In this document: piece by piece, positions 8,626-17,620 of the stretch
How the letters are laid out: the number at the start of each line of letters is the position of its first letter
Numbering within the stretch: the stretch's first letter is position 1
Origin: Cryobacterium sp.
GTDB lineage: Bacteria; Actinomycetota; Actinomycetes; Actinomycetales; Microbacteriaceae
NCBI RefSeq assembly: GCF_026786305.1
Contig: NZ_JAJAYI010000064.1
Coordinates: forward strand, 48,032-112,031
Direction of reading: 5' to 3'
DNA: 64,000 nucleotides
The notes under the pieces: generated by a model
Seen by the model: only the letters and a program-made list of their open reading frames with translations
The model's database searches: none
What the model was told of the DNA's origin: nothing
Position numbers and translations under genes: made by a program

Positions 8626-9936
8626 ATGCGTGCATGGAAACGACCCGATATTGTCTCTGTCCCCGGCGAGTCGAGTGCACCGTGGCTCCATGACACGAAA
8701 ACCGACAGCCTGGTGCTGGCCCGGCCTCGCGATGCGGCTCGCCTCTACGTGTGCGGCATCACCCCCTACGACGCGACCCACCTCGGCCACGCCAACACGT
8801 ATCTCGCCTTCGACACCCTGCAACGCGTCTGGATCGACGCCGGTTTTCGCGTGCACTACGCCCAGAATGTGACGGACATCGACGACCCGCTCCTCGAGCG
8901 GGCGACCGCCACCGGCGTGGACTGGCGTGACCTGGCCGAATCGCAGGTTGAGCTATTTCGCGCCGACATGGAGGCGCTCGGCATCATTCCGCCGAATGAC
9001 TTCGTCGCCGTGACCGAGGTTATCGACGAGGTCGCCGCTGCCGTCGCGCTGCTCCGGGATGCGGGATTGGCCTACCCAGTGCCCACGGACGATGCCATTG
9101 GCGGCGCCGACGGAACGATCGCCGCTGACCTGTATTTCGATATTCGTGCCGCGGAGGCCAGTACCGACTGGACGCTCGGCGAGGAGAGCAATCTCGACCC
9201 CGTCAGTATGCTCCGCCTGTTCGCCGAGCGCGGGGGAGACCCCGACCGCGCGGGCAAGCGTGACCGCCTCGACCCGCTGTTGTGGAGGGCCGCGCGCGCG
9301 GGGGAACCGGCGTGGGAATCGGCAGTCGGCGCCGGGCGACCCGGCTGGCATATCGAGTGTTCGGTCATCGCGCTCAAGGAACTCGGCACCGACTTCACCG
9401 TGCAGGGGGGTGGGTCAGATCTGATCTTTCCGCACCACGACATGAGTGCCGGGCACGCGCAAGCGCTGTCAGGGCATCCGCTCGCCGGGGTCTACAGCCA
9501 CACCGGCATGGTCGCCTATCGTGGCGAGAAGATGAGCAAGTCGCTCGGCAACCTGGTTCTGGTCTCGGGACTACGCGCCCACAATGTAGACCCGCGCGCC
9601 ATTCGACTGGCCCTGCTCGCCCGCCACTACCGCACCGACTGGGAATGGACGACAGCTCTTCTAGACGAAGCCGTCGAGCGACTGTCCGTGTGGGCGGCGG
9701 CCTTCGGCACCGCGGTCGTGACTGGAACATCGAGGGCGACGAACCTCGGTACTGCCAATATTGCAGGTACGACCCGCACAGCGGCCTCGATCGTGCAATC
9801 TGTGCGGCTGGCACTTCGCCATGACCTCGACACGCCTCAAGCCATGCAACTCATCGATGCCGCTGCCGCGGGGCCACTCGATGACCCGGCACTACTAAAT
9901 CGTGCCATCAGCGCGCTGCTTGGCGTCGCCTTGTAA
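8626..9936 (+). CDS. mshC: Mycothiol cysteine ligase MshC
   Basis: A 436-residue cytosolic ligase joining L-cysteine to GlcN-inositol with ATP, the penultimate step of mycothiol synthesis. It is a class I cysteinyl-tRNA synthetase homologue without the tRNA-binding domain. Visible are the zinc/cysteine-site CGITPYD, the HIGH-like HLGHANTY, the WHIECS region of the active site (GWHIECSVIA), HHDMSAGHAQAL, and KMSKS near residue 300. YVCGITPYDATHLGHA and NVTDIDDPLLERA separate MshC from true CysS. A TAGGCT box ends 6 nt before the ATG, so it may be leaderless. Mycothiol genes imply an actinobacterium. Confidence 0.95.
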   Translation: MRAWKRPDIVSVPGESSAPWLHDTKTDSLVLARPRDAARLYVCGITPYDATHLGHANTYLAFDTLQRVWIDAGFRVHYAQNVTDIDDPLLERATATGVDWRDLAESQVELFRADMEALGIIPPNDFVAVTEVIDEVAAAVALLRDAGLAYPVPTDDAIGGADGTIAADLYFDIRAAEASTDWTLGEESNLDPVSMLRLFAERGGDPDRAGKRDRLDPLLWRAARAGEPAWESAVGAGRPGWHIECSVIALKELGTDFTVQGGGSDLIFPHHDMSAGHAQALSGHPLAGVYSHTGMVAYRGEKMSKSLGNLVLVSGLRAHNVDPRAIRLALLARHYRTDWEWTTALLDEAVERLSVWAAAFGTAVVTGTSRATNLGTANIAGTTRTAASIVQSVRLALRHDLDTPQAMQLIDAAAAGPLDDPALLNRAISALLGVAL

Positions 9937-10022
9937 CGCGCGATGCCGCACGGTTGAGTTGCGTCGTGTCGTGTCGTTCGGCTGCCTGCCTGGTGCCGAT
10001 GCCCCCCCAGTACAGAGGGTGT

Positions 10023-10991
10023 CTAGTGCCGAGGCCCGTCCGGCCTGCTGCCTGGGCCATCCGGTCTGCCATCGGGTCGCCCATCTGCGCGTCCCTCTCG
10101 CCCGTCGGTTCCGCGCTTGCGCAGGTATTTCTCGAATTCCTGGGCGATCGCCTCGCCGCTCGCCTCCGGCGAATCGACGGTGTCGCGGGCTTGCTCGAGC
10201 TGGGCAATGTACGCGGCCATTTCCTCGTCTTCACCGGCCAGAACATCGATACCGGTCTCCCATTCGGCCGCCTCCGTCACGAGCGCGCCCCGGGGGATCA
10301 CAACGTCGATGACCTCCTCGAGCTTGTCGATCAACGCGAGCATCGCCTTGGGCGACGGTGCATTATGCACATAGTGGGGAACGGATGCCCAGATCGACAG
10401 TGTCGAAATTCCCATCGTCTCGGCGGCATCCGACAATACGCTGAGAATCCCCACCGGGCCTTCATAATTGCTGCGTTCGATTTGCAGTTCGGCGCGCACC
10501 TGCGCGTTGTCGCTCGACACGAAGATGGAAATGGGACGGGTGTGCGGAACGTCGGCGAGCATCGCGCCCAGGAACACCACGCCGCTCACGTCGGCGGCGA
10601 GGGCCGCGTCGAGAATCTCGGCGGCAAAGCTCTTCCAACTCCGCGATGGTTCCGTGCCGATCAGCAGGTAGATGTTGCCCGCATTCGTCCCGCTGACCCG
10701 CAACTCGGCATCTTCGGCCAGCGGAACGGTGACAACGCCGGGCGTCGTCGGCCCATACATGATCGCGCCCGGCCAACCGATGGTGCGCACGCCGTCCTCG
10801 TTGGTCGATACGGTGGGTCGGTTGAATTGGTAGTCGAAGTACAACTCCGGATCGACCTCAGTGATCATTTCCACGTCGAGCAAATCTTTGAGCGCGCGAA
10901 CCGCGCCCGTCGCGGCCTCGCCGGCATCGTTCCAGCCTTCGAAAGCGACGACGAGAAGCCGTCCGCCCAGGAACCCATTACCGTCAGTCAC
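10023..10991 (-). CDS. PAC2 family protein
   Basis: A protein of about 322 residues. The N-terminus RLLVVAFEGWNDAGEAA is the hallmark of PAC2-family proteins, named for similarity to proteasome assembly chaperone 2; the bacterial role is unresolved. The core has PGAIMYGPTT, SVPHYVHNAPSPKAMLALI and an acidic helical C-terminal half. The last 25 residues are a low-complexity tail of RPDG-like repeats. GTG 10991 has GAGGG 8 nt upstream; a TTG at 11006 would add five residues. It converges with mshC and is divergent from the HAD gene. A second PAC2 paralogue lies at 59514-60437. Confidence 0.82.
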   Translation of the reverse strand: MTDGNGFLGGRLLVVAFEGWNDAGEAATGAVRALKDLLDVEMITEVDPELYFDYQFNRPTVSTNEDGVRTIGWPGAIMYGPTTPGVVTVPLAEDAELRVSGTNAGNIYLLIGTEPSRSWKSFAAEILDAALAADVSGVVFLGAMLADVPHTRPISIFVSSDNAQVRAELQIERSNYEGPVGILSVLSDAAETMGISTLSIWASVPHYVHNAPSPKAMLALIDKLEEVIDVVIPRGALVTEAAEWETGIDVLAGEDEEMAAYIAQLEQARDTVDSPEASGEAIAQEFEKYLRKRGTDGREGRADGRPDGRPDGPGSRPDGPRH

Positions 10992-11071
10992 CGTGTACGC
11001 CCTCAATTCCTGCAGCCTCCCGCGTGGAGGGCCTCAGTCAAGGATAGGCGGTGGCCCTACACTTGAACCCC

Positions 11072-11839
11072 GTGAATGTTTTTCCTCTGCCGCTCCCCGC
11101 GCCCGCCTCCCTGCCCGCCGCCGTTCTGTGGGATATGGACGGCACCATCGTTGACACTGAACCGTACTGGATGCGCGCCGAAACCGAGCTCGTGGCCGAG
11201 TTCGGCGGTGTCTGGACTCAAGACGACGGCATGTTGCTGGTCGGATCCGGACTGTGGAATTCCGCGGCGATTCTGCAATCCCGCGGTGTGGAGCTCACCC
11301 CGAATGCCATCGTGGCTCGCCTCACCGACCGCGTGCAGGAGCAGCTGGCCGAACACGGGATTCCCTGGCGCCCCGGATCCCGCGAGCTCCTCCAGGCATT
11401 GAAAGCCGCCGGCGTACCAACCGCACTGGTGACCATGTCGGTGGAGCGCATGGCCCGCCAGATCATCGACCTCATTGATTTTCCCGCCTTCGATGTTGTC
11501 ATCGCCGGCGATATGGTCGCCAACAGTAAGCCGCATCCCGATCCGTACCTGGTTGCCGCCGACCGTCTAGGTGTCGATCCGCGGCTGTGCATCGCGATTG
11601 AGGATTCCGTTCCGGGCGTCGCTTCCGCTGTCGCCGCCGGGACCATTACCATCGCCGTTCCCCACCAGATCGACCTACCGGAGAGTATGTCCTACACCCG
11701 CTGGCCGACGCTCGTCGGGCGCACCCTCCTCGATATTTCGGCGCTGTATCAATTCTCGAACCCAACCGATTCAGCGGATCCCGTTAGTCCTCCCGCCCCC
11801 ACCGGCTTCGCCCGCAACGAAAGCGCACCACTCGCATGA
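11072..11839 (+). CDS. HAD-IA family phosphatase
   Basis: A 255-residue haloacid-dehalogenase-type phosphatase. Motif I is LWDMDGTIVDTEP, motif II VTMS, motif III the Lys in NSKPHPDPY, motif IV IEDSVPGVASAVAAG. The cap is helical (type C1), as in phosphoglycolate phosphatase and beta-phosphoglucomutase-like enzymes. Substrate unknown. TACACT lies 8 nt before the GTG at 11072, so a leaderless mRNA is likely; a GTG at 11051 would put that box inside the gene. Its stop overlaps the trmI start by 4 nt (ATGA), so the two are translationally coupled. Confidence 0.85.
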   Translation: MNVFPLPLPAPASLPAAVLWDMDGTIVDTEPYWMRAETELVAEFGGVWTQDDGMLLVGSGLWNSAAILQSRGVELTPNAIVARLTDRVQEQLAEHGIPWRPGSRELLQALKAAGVPTALVTMSVERMARQIIDLIDFPAFDVVIAGDMVANSKPHPDPYLVAADRLGVDPRLCIAIEDSVPGVASAVAAGTITIAVPHQIDLPESMSYTRWPTLVGRTLLDISALYQFSNPTDSADPVSPPAPTGFARNESAPLA

Positions 11840-12837
11840 GCAACAACCAGGTCATTCAAAATAGTGGACGATTTCGCATCGGCGACCGGGTGCAACTCAC
11901 CGGGCCGAAGGGGCGGATGAACACCATCACCCTGCAGGAAGGCCTGACGTTTCACACCCACCGCGGCATCCTCGCACACGACGACATCATCGGGCAGCCC
12001 GACGGCTCGGTCGTCACTAATAACGTCGGCGTCGAGCACCTTGCGCTGCGGCCGCTTCTCGTCGACTTCGTGATGAGCATGCCGCGCGGTGCCGCCATCA
12101 TCTATCCCAAGGATGCGGCCCAAATTCTGGGACAGGCCGATATCTTCCCCGGCGCAACGGTCGTGGAGGCCGGCGTCGGATCGGGCGCGCTGTCGCTCTG
12201 GCTACTGCGCGCAATCGGACCGGCCGGCCGCCTCGCATCCTTCGAACGTCGCGAGGAATTCGCCGACGTCGCCCGGGACAATATCGCCACCTTCCTCGGG
12301 AGCGATCCACAGAACTGGACCATCACCCTCGGCGACCTCGCCGAGACGCTACCCGCAACTATGCCGGCGCAGAGCGTCGACCGAGTCGTCCTTGACATGC
12401 TGGCACCGTGGGAATGCCTCGGCGCCGTCTCCGATGCTCTCAAGCCGGGGGGCGTGCTGCTCTGCTATGTCGCCACGGTGACGCAACTCTCCCGCGTGGC
12501 CGAGGCCATCCGCGGCACCGGGTTTTACACCAACCCGGATTCCAACGAAACGATGATCCGAGGCTGGCATGTGGAGGGACTCGCCGTGCGGCCCGACCAC
12601 CGCATGATCGGCCACACCGGCTTTCTGATCACCGCCCGCCGTCTGGCCCCCAGCACGATCCTGCCCGAACTGAAGCGACGTCCGTCCAAAACGGACTTCA
12701 GCGACGCCGATGTCGAAGCCTGGACCCCGGGAGCGCTCGGGGAACGTAACGTGAGCGCCAAGGTCATGCGCAAGCGCGTGCGTGCCGCCGGTACCAGCGC
12801 CGAGCTTTCCAAGGCTCGAGACCTCGACGCCGGTTAG
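11836..12837 (+). CDS. trmI: tRNA (adenine-58-N1)-methyltransferase TrmI
   Basis: A 333-residue class I SAM methyltransferase that makes m1A58 in the tRNA T loop. An N-terminal small beta-barrel (FRIGDRVQLTGPKGR, LTFHTHRGILAHDDIIG) precedes the Rossmann core with motif I VVEAGVGSGALSLWLL, the acidic motif II FERREEF, and DRVVLDMLAPWE. RGWHVEGLAVRP near residue 238 is typical of bacterial TrmI. Coupled to the upstream HAD gene by ATGA. In mycobacteria trmI precedes the mpa-dop-pup-proteasome cluster; here the next gene is the FKBP lipoprotein. Confidence 0.93.
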   Translation: MSNNQVIQNSGRFRIGDRVQLTGPKGRMNTITLQEGLTFHTHRGILAHDDIIGQPDGSVVTNNVGVEHLALRPLLVDFVMSMPRGAAIIYPKDAAQILGQADIFPGATVVEAGVGSGALSLWLLRAIGPAGRLASFERREEFADVARDNIATFLGSDPQNWTITLGDLAETLPATMPAQSVDRVVLDMLAPWECLGAVSDALKPGGVLLCYVATVTQLSRVAEAIRGTGFYTNPDSNETMIRGWHVEGLAVRPDHRMIGHTGFLITARRLAPSTILPELKRRPSKTDFSDADVEAWTPGALGERNVSAKVMRKRVRAAGTSAELSKARDLDAG

Positions 12838-12968
12838 GATGGTTTCCGGCCCGTTTCGGTTGTACTGCGCCGAAACCGCAGCCGTCTGACCCCCGGAGCA
12901 CCCGCACCACCCCTCACACCCGCGCAGCAGATCCGTGCTGCAGCAAACCCGTACCGAAAGAAGGACTC

Positions 12969-13934
12969 GTGCGCAAAGCATCCGCGCTGATCGTCACCGC
13001 CGGCCTCGTGATGACGGCATTGACCGCGTGCGCCAGCCCCGGCATATCCCAGGCGTCGTGTGATGCGCCGGTCACCACGGGTGCGGCCTCCGAGCTGGTG
13101 TCCGCCTCCGGGAACTTCGGCTCGGCGCCAGACGTGACGTTTCCGACCCCGCTGAAGACGACGTCAACGCAGCGCACCGAGATTATCTCCGGTTCGGGCA
13201 CACAGGCCGTGGCAGGCCAGCAACTCAACGTCGAACTCAACGTGTACAACGGAACGACCGGCAAGGTCATCCAGCAGGCTGCCTACGACGGTAAGAATTT
13301 CATTCCGGTTGTGCTGAATGGCGCGGGCGTCAAGGGCCTCACCGATGGTCTGCTCTGCGCGCAGGTCGGCGAACGTGTCGCGATCGTCGTGGCACCCGAA
13401 GACGCCTTCGGCGCAGCGGGCAACGATCAGTTTGGCGTCGCACCGACGGATTCCCTCGTCGTCGTCGCCGATGTTGTCACGGCGTTCCTGCCCCGTGCTA
13501 ACGGTGTGGATCAGACGGTCGCGAACGGCCTCCCGGCCGTGGTCCTCGATGAGAACGGCGTCCCGGGCGTCGTCATTCCAAACGGCGACGCTCCCACCAT
13601 GCTCGAAGTCGGGGTGTTGAAGAAGGGTGCCGGCGAGAAGGTCACGGAGGGTTCGACCGTCACGGTGAACTATTCCGGCATCCTGTGGAAAGAGAAGACC
13701 GTCTTCGACTCCAGCTGGGCCAACGGATCGCCGGTCCCGCTCGTCGCCGCCGTCGGATCCGCAACCCAGCCGGGCGTGATTGCCGGCATGTCCACGGCGC
13801 TCATCGGTCAGACAGTCGGATCCCAGATCGTCATGGTCATTCCGCCCAGCCTGGGCTATGGCGGCGCAGCGTCCGCCGCGATTCCGGCCGACTCGACCCT
13901 CATTTTCGTGGTCGACATTTTGGGCATCAACTGA
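12969..13934 (+). CDS. FKBP-type peptidyl-prolyl isomerase lipoprotein
   Basis: A 321-residue secreted lipoprotein. The lipobox LTAC ends at Cys19 after a hydrophobic core. Residues about 215-320 are an FKBP domain: GEKVTEGSTVTVNYSG, FDSSW, VIAGMSTALIGQTVGSQ, and the IPPSLGYGG loop. The first half contains a degenerate copy (VLNGAGVKGLTDGLLCAQVGERVAIVVAPEDAFGAAG), so this is probably a two-domain folding factor at the outer membrane face. GTG 12969 has GAAGGA 4 nt upstream. It precedes pafBC, an arrangement found near proteasome-associated genes in other actinobacteria. Lnt at 20088 would N-acylate lipoproteins of this kind. Confidence 0.9.
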   Translation: MRKASALIVTAGLVMTALTACASPGISQASCDAPVTTGAASELVSASGNFGSAPDVTFPTPLKTTSTQRTEIISGSGTQAVAGQQLNVELNVYNGTTGKVIQQAAYDGKNFIPVVLNGAGVKGLTDGLLCAQVGERVAIVVAPEDAFGAAGNDQFGVAPTDSLVVVADVVTAFLPRANGVDQTVANGLPAVVLDENGVPGVVIPNGDAPTMLEVGVLKKGAGEKVTEGSTVTVNYSGILWKEKTVFDSSWANGSPVPLVAAVGSATQPGVIAGMSTALIGQTVGSQIVMVIPPSLGYGGAASAAIPADSTLIFVVDILGIN

Positions 13935-14033
13935 CACTGGTCGCGCCCTCGGGTCACGGGTGCCCGGCACCGATCACGTCGCACATCTCGGGTGGCCGGC
14001 TCGCTCGGGCAGCTCGGGCGATAAGATCACAGC

Positions 14034-16190
14034 GTGATAGCGATGCCTGCCCAGCCTGACCCGAAGCGTGAACCGGCCGCGGGCGTGGGTGCGTCCAAAC
14101 CCCGATCGGTCCCCGCTCCTGAGCGCTTATTCAGTCTGGTGCTGGCTCTGGTGGCGACGGAATCCGGCCTGACCAAGGCCGACATTCTCGCCAACGTGCA
14201 GGGTTACCGCCAGAGGTACTCGTCCGCCGGCCTGAACGACAGCCTCGAGCGTCAATTTGAACGCGACAAGGACGACATCCGTGAATTGGGTATTCCGCTC
14301 GAAACAATTGAGTCCCCAGATGATCCGGGCAGCAACCATTTTCTGCGCTATCGCATTCCGAAGGGTCTCTACGACCTGCCTGCCGACGTGACCTTCACGC
14401 CCGACGAGGTGTCCCTGCTGAAACTCGCCGGCACGGTCTGGCGGGAAGGATCGCTGTCCGGAGAATCCCGCCGGGCCCTGATGAAGTTGAACTCCCTCGG
14501 TGTCGAATCGAGCGAACCGGTCCTCGGCTACGCACCCCTGCTGCGCACGAAAGACCAGAGCTTCGAACCCCTGAGCAAGGCTCTTGACCGCGCGCAGGTC
14601 GTGGCCTTTCTTTACCTCAAACCGGGGGAGACCAACCCGGCCCGTCGAGTGGTTGCACCTCGCGCGCTCGTGCAACACGAAGGCCGCTGGCACCTGTACG
14701 CCACGGATGAGGTCGCTCACGCACCGCGCACTTTCCTCCTGGCCCGCATCGCCGGCACGGTAGCGGTGGTACCCAACGCGATTCCCGCTCCGATCAGCGC
14801 TGGCGCACCGCACAATGCAACCGACAGCGCACAAGCTCTCGCCGAGCTCGATGACCTGTGGACCAGCAATATCGCCCGCATCGTCGTGGTGCCAGGGTCC
14901 GACGCCGCCGTGCGGCTCGGTGCGCGTCAGGCGGCGCAACACCCCGCACCTCGGGTTGGCCCTTCCACGGAACTCGAGCGCACCCTGCACTTCACCGACC
15001 TGAACGTCCTCGCTGACGAACTGGCTGGATTCGGCCCGGAAGTTTTTATCCAGAGTCCGCTCGCCCTGCGCGACGCCGTGCAGAAACGACTGGTCGCTGC
15101 CCGTGACGCTCATGCCAGCGCCCTCCCGGTCATCCCTCCGGGGCGTACGCCGCTTCGCCGGGCAACCCCGCCACACGCGCAGACGACCAAAGTCGCCACC
15201 CAGCCCCGAGTGGCTGGCGACCAGCTCACCCTCTTACTCTCCCTCGTTCCGTACCTCATCGATCAGGGGCGAGTCACCGTCACCGAGGTGGCCGAGCACT
15301 TCGGACTGTCAGCGGAGCGGGTGCGCGCCTTGGTCAGCCTCATCGCCCTGTCCGGCATCCCAGGCGAAACACGCCAGTACCTGCACGGCGACTTGTTTGA
15401 CATCCTCTGGGACGAGTTTGAAACCAACGATCGGATTGTGCTCACCCATCAGGTCGCCATCGACGACTCACCGCGGTTCTCCGCCCGCGAGGCTGCGGCG
15501 CTCATCGCCGGCCTGCAGTACCTGTCAGCTCTGCCCAACAACGCCGACACCGATGCCATCTCGTCGTTGATGGCCAAACTGACCAGGGGGGCATCGGCGC
15601 CGCCAACCCAACTCGCAGTCGCGCAGCGCGATGCCGGCACGACCCGCGGCATCGTGCAGGCGGCGTTGATCACCGGGATGCAAATCGAGTTCGACTACCT
15701 CAATGCGCGCGGCAGTCAGGTGCACCGCCTCGTCGACCCGCTGCGCATTGAATCCGTCGACAGTGACTGGTATCTCCGTGGCTGGTGCCATCTTCGAGAG
15801 GCGGTGCGAACCTTCCGTCTGGACCGCATGAGCAACCCGCGCGTCACCGTCGTGCCGCTCAGCACGCACCCGGCAGACCTGCTGCTGCCCGACACCCTAT
15901 TCCAGGCGTCCTCCGACGACGTCGACGTTCGACTTGAGCTCGCGACTGCGGCGCTGCCGTTGCTGGCCGACTACCGGCCCGAAGGTTCGGAGCCTGTCGG
16001 CTCGGGGGTTCGCACCCGCACGACCCTGCGCGTCGCCCATACCCATGCGCTCAAACGCCTCGTCACCGGCCTGGCCGGCATCGTGACCGTGCTCGAACCG
16101 GCCGAATCACGCCAGGTTGTGTTCGACTGGGCCGCAGCCGGACTTGCGCAGTATGCCCCGGACGAACAGTCCCAGACGGAAATGGACTAG
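14034..16190 (+). CDS. pafBC: PafBC, fused WYL-domain transcriptional activator
   Basis: A 718-residue protein that is PafB and PafC in one chain. First half: winged HTH (PERLFSLVLALVATESGLTKADIL..., about residues 24-90) and a WYL domain (about 180-245). Second half: another HTH (LLSLVPYLIDQGRVTVTEVAEHFGLSAERV, about 395-440) and a WYL domain with WYLRGWCHLREAVRTFRLDRM. PafBC activates the LexA-independent mitomycin response in mycobacteria; separate subunits occur there, while a natural fusion is known in Arthrobacter. A TAAGAT box ends 6 nt before GTG 14034, indicating a leaderless transcript; an ATG at 14043 is the alternative. No pup, dop, prcBA or pafA lies beside it. Confidence 0.92.
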   Translation: MIAMPAQPDPKREPAAGVGASKPRSVPAPERLFSLVLALVATESGLTKADILANVQGYRQRYSSAGLNDSLERQFERDKDDIRELGIPLETIESPDDPGSNHFLRYRIPKGLYDLPADVTFTPDEVSLLKLAGTVWREGSLSGESRRALMKLNSLGVESSEPVLGYAPLLRTKDQSFEPLSKALDRAQVVAFLYLKPGETNPARRVVAPRALVQHEGRWHLYATDEVAHAPRTFLLARIAGTVAVVPNAIPAPISAGAPHNATDSAQALAELDDLWTSNIARIVVVPGSDAAVRLGARQAAQHPAPRVGPSTELERTLHFTDLNVLADELAGFGPEVFIQSPLALRDAVQKRLVAARDAHASALPVIPPGRTPLRRATPPHAQTTKVATQPRVAGDQLTLLLSLVPYLIDQGRVTVTEVAEHFGLSAERVRALVSLIALSGIPGETRQYLHGDLFDILWDEFETNDRIVLTHQVAIDDSPRFSAREAAALIAGLQYLSALPNNADTDAISSLMAKLTRGASAPPTQLAVAQRDAGTTRGIVQAALITGMQIEFDYLNARGSQVHRLVDPLRIESVDSDWYLRGWCHLREAVRTFRLDRMSNPRVTVVPLSTHPADLLLPDTLFQASSDDVDVRLELATAALPLLADYRPEGSEPVGSGVRTRTTLRVAHTHALKRLVTGLAGIVTVLEPAESRQVVFDWAAAGLAQYAPDEQSQTEMD

Positions 16191-16193
16191 CCG

Positions 16194-16508
16194 ATGCCGT
16201 GGTGGTCGTGGGCACTCATCTGGACTGGGCTTGCATTAATTCTGCTCGCTGTCCTCGGCTGGTTCGCTGTGGCGCTGTACCGCAAGTCGCTCGGCACCCT
16301 GAGCGCGGTAGTAGCCCTCAGCGATCGGGTCTCCTCGGTGGATCTCGATCTGCCTCTCGGGTCCGCTCCGTTCACCGCCGCCGTGTTCGCCGATTCGGCC
16401 GAGTTGGTCCGTAAAGTCGAGCAGCATCGAGTAGAACGCACCCACAGGCGCCAGCTGCGTCGCGATGCGCGAATCATGCGGGGTAAACTTATTCCAAACG
16501 CCCGCTAA
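16194..16508 (+). CDS. Small single-pass membrane protein
   Basis: A 104-residue protein with one N-terminal membrane helix (WALIWTGLALILLAVLGWFAVALY, residues about 6-29) and a hydrophilic basic C-terminal tail ending VERTHRRQLRRDARIMRG. Starts 3 nt after pafBC and is followed 18 nt later by tatA, so it is co-transcribed. I do not recognise the family; the topology (short N-in or N-out segment, large cytoplasmic tail) is a guess from charge. The position suggests a small partner of the envelope or translocation genes downstream. Confidence 0.6.
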   Translation: MPWWSWALIWTGLALILLAVLGWFAVALYRKSLGTLSAVVALSDRVSSVDLDLPLGSAPFTAAVFADSAELVRKVEQHRVERTHRRQLRRDARIMRGKLIPNAR

Positions 16509-16526
16509 TCCAGAGGACACACCGTC

Positions 16527-16784
16527 ATGCTGCAAAACCTGACCGGATGGCACTTCCTGATCATCCTCGTCGTCGTACTGCTCCTCTTCGGTGCGCCTAA
16601 GCTCCCCGGACTCGCTCGCAGCCTCGGCCAGTCAATGAAAATCTTCAAGAGCGAGATCAAGAGCGACACTGTCGACGCTGATCCCAACGCCCCGGCCCAG
16701 CCGACCACGCGCACGGGTCACGACGCATCGACGCCGTCCGGCCCGACGTCGGCCGGCCCCGCCGATCCCGCCTCGAAGCCCTAG
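16527..16784 (+). CDS. tatA: Twin-arginine translocase subunit TatA
   Basis: An 85-residue protein with the TatA layout: a short N-terminus (MLQNLTGWH), one membrane helix (FLIILVVVLLLFGAPKLPGLAR), the FGAPKLP hinge, then an amphipathic helix (SLGQSMKIFKSEIKSD) and a Pro/Ala/Thr-rich tail. It oligomerises to form the protein-conducting element of the Tat pathway for folded proteins. GAGGA at 16512-16516 precedes the ATG. No tatB is in the window; TatA alone may serve with TatC, or tatB lies elsewhere. Confidence 0.95.
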   Translation: MLQNLTGWHFLIILVVVLLLFGAPKLPGLARSLGQSMKIFKSEIKSDTVDADPNAPAQPTTRTGHDASTPSGPTSAGPADPASKP

Positions 16785-16788
16785 CCCC

Positions 16789-17586
16789 GTGGCGGTCCGC
16801 GCTCGACGAAGTGCGACCGAAGCGGGAAAGATGTCGCTGGGTCAGCATCTGATCGAACTGCGCAAGCGCCTCTATCTGGCCGCCGCCGGCCTTCTCATCG
16901 GTGCCATTGCAGGTTGGTTCCTCTCCGATTTCGTCTGGGATCAGTTGCGCGAACCGATTTACGCCATCATCAATGCGCAGCATCGCAACGCGCAGATCAA
17001 CTACCCCGACATCACGAGCGCCTTCGACCTCAAACTGAAGATCTCGCTGTACGTCGGCCTGATTGTTTCGAGCCCGGTGTGGCTGTATCAGGTGTTCGCC
17101 TTTCTGGTTCCCGGACTTACCCGCACCGAGAAGAAATACACGTTTGGATTTCTTCTCACGGCCATTCCCTTGTTCCTGGCCGGCTGCGCGGCGGGTTGGA
17201 TCGTATTGCCACACGTGGTCGAGCTCATGACGAGTTTCGCTCCCACCGAGGATTCGGCGTTCATCAACGCGCAAGGCTACTTTGACTTCGTGCTCAAGCT
17301 CGTCGTTGCGATCGGTATTGCATTCGTGCTGCCCGTATTCATCGTGCTGCTCAACTTCGCTGGCGTCATAAGTGCTACATCGATCATCAAGTCCTGGCGG
17401 ATCGCCATTTTGGTCATCGTGCTCTTCACGGCAATCGCCACCCCGGCGGCCGACGTGGTTTCCATGTTCCTGTTGGCCGTTCCCATGGTCATGTTGTACT
17501 TTGCCGCCTACGGCATCGCCTGGCTGCACGACCGCCGAGCGGCCAGAAAAGCGCTCGCCTTCGAAAAAGAACTCGCCCTGAAGTAG
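16789..17586 (+). CDS. tatC: Twin-arginine translocase subunit TatC
   Basis: A 265-residue six-helix membrane protein, the twin-arginine signal receptor. SLGQHLIELRKRLYLAA is the signature N-terminal cytoplasmic segment; FDLKLKISLYVGLIVSSPVWLYQVFAFLVPGL holds the conserved Pro/Phe-rich loop region; FDFVLKLVVAIGIAFVLPVFIVLLNFAG is the central block; ATPAADVVSM the conserved late one. GTG 16789 is 4 nt after tatA. The locus continues to helY, as in mycobacteria. Confidence 0.95.
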   Translation: MAVRARRSATEAGKMSLGQHLIELRKRLYLAAAGLLIGAIAGWFLSDFVWDQLREPIYAIINAQHRNAQINYPDITSAFDLKLKISLYVGLIVSSPVWLYQVFAFLVPGLTRTEKKYTFGFLLTAIPLFLAGCAAGWIVLPHVVELMTSFAPTEDSAFINAQGYFDFVLKLVVAIGIAFVLPVFIVLLNFAGVISATSIIKSWRIAILVIVLFTAIATPAADVVSMFLLAVPMVMLYFAAYGIAWLHDRRAARKALAFEKELALK

Positions 17587-17620
17587 TGAGACCCGGATCT
17601 AGCAATTTGTGAAGGATCAC

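Noticed and set aside
9954-11066. 370-codon plus frame over the PAC2 gene
   Set aside because: Antisense to PAC2 with no recognised domains; PAC2 has its hallmark motif.
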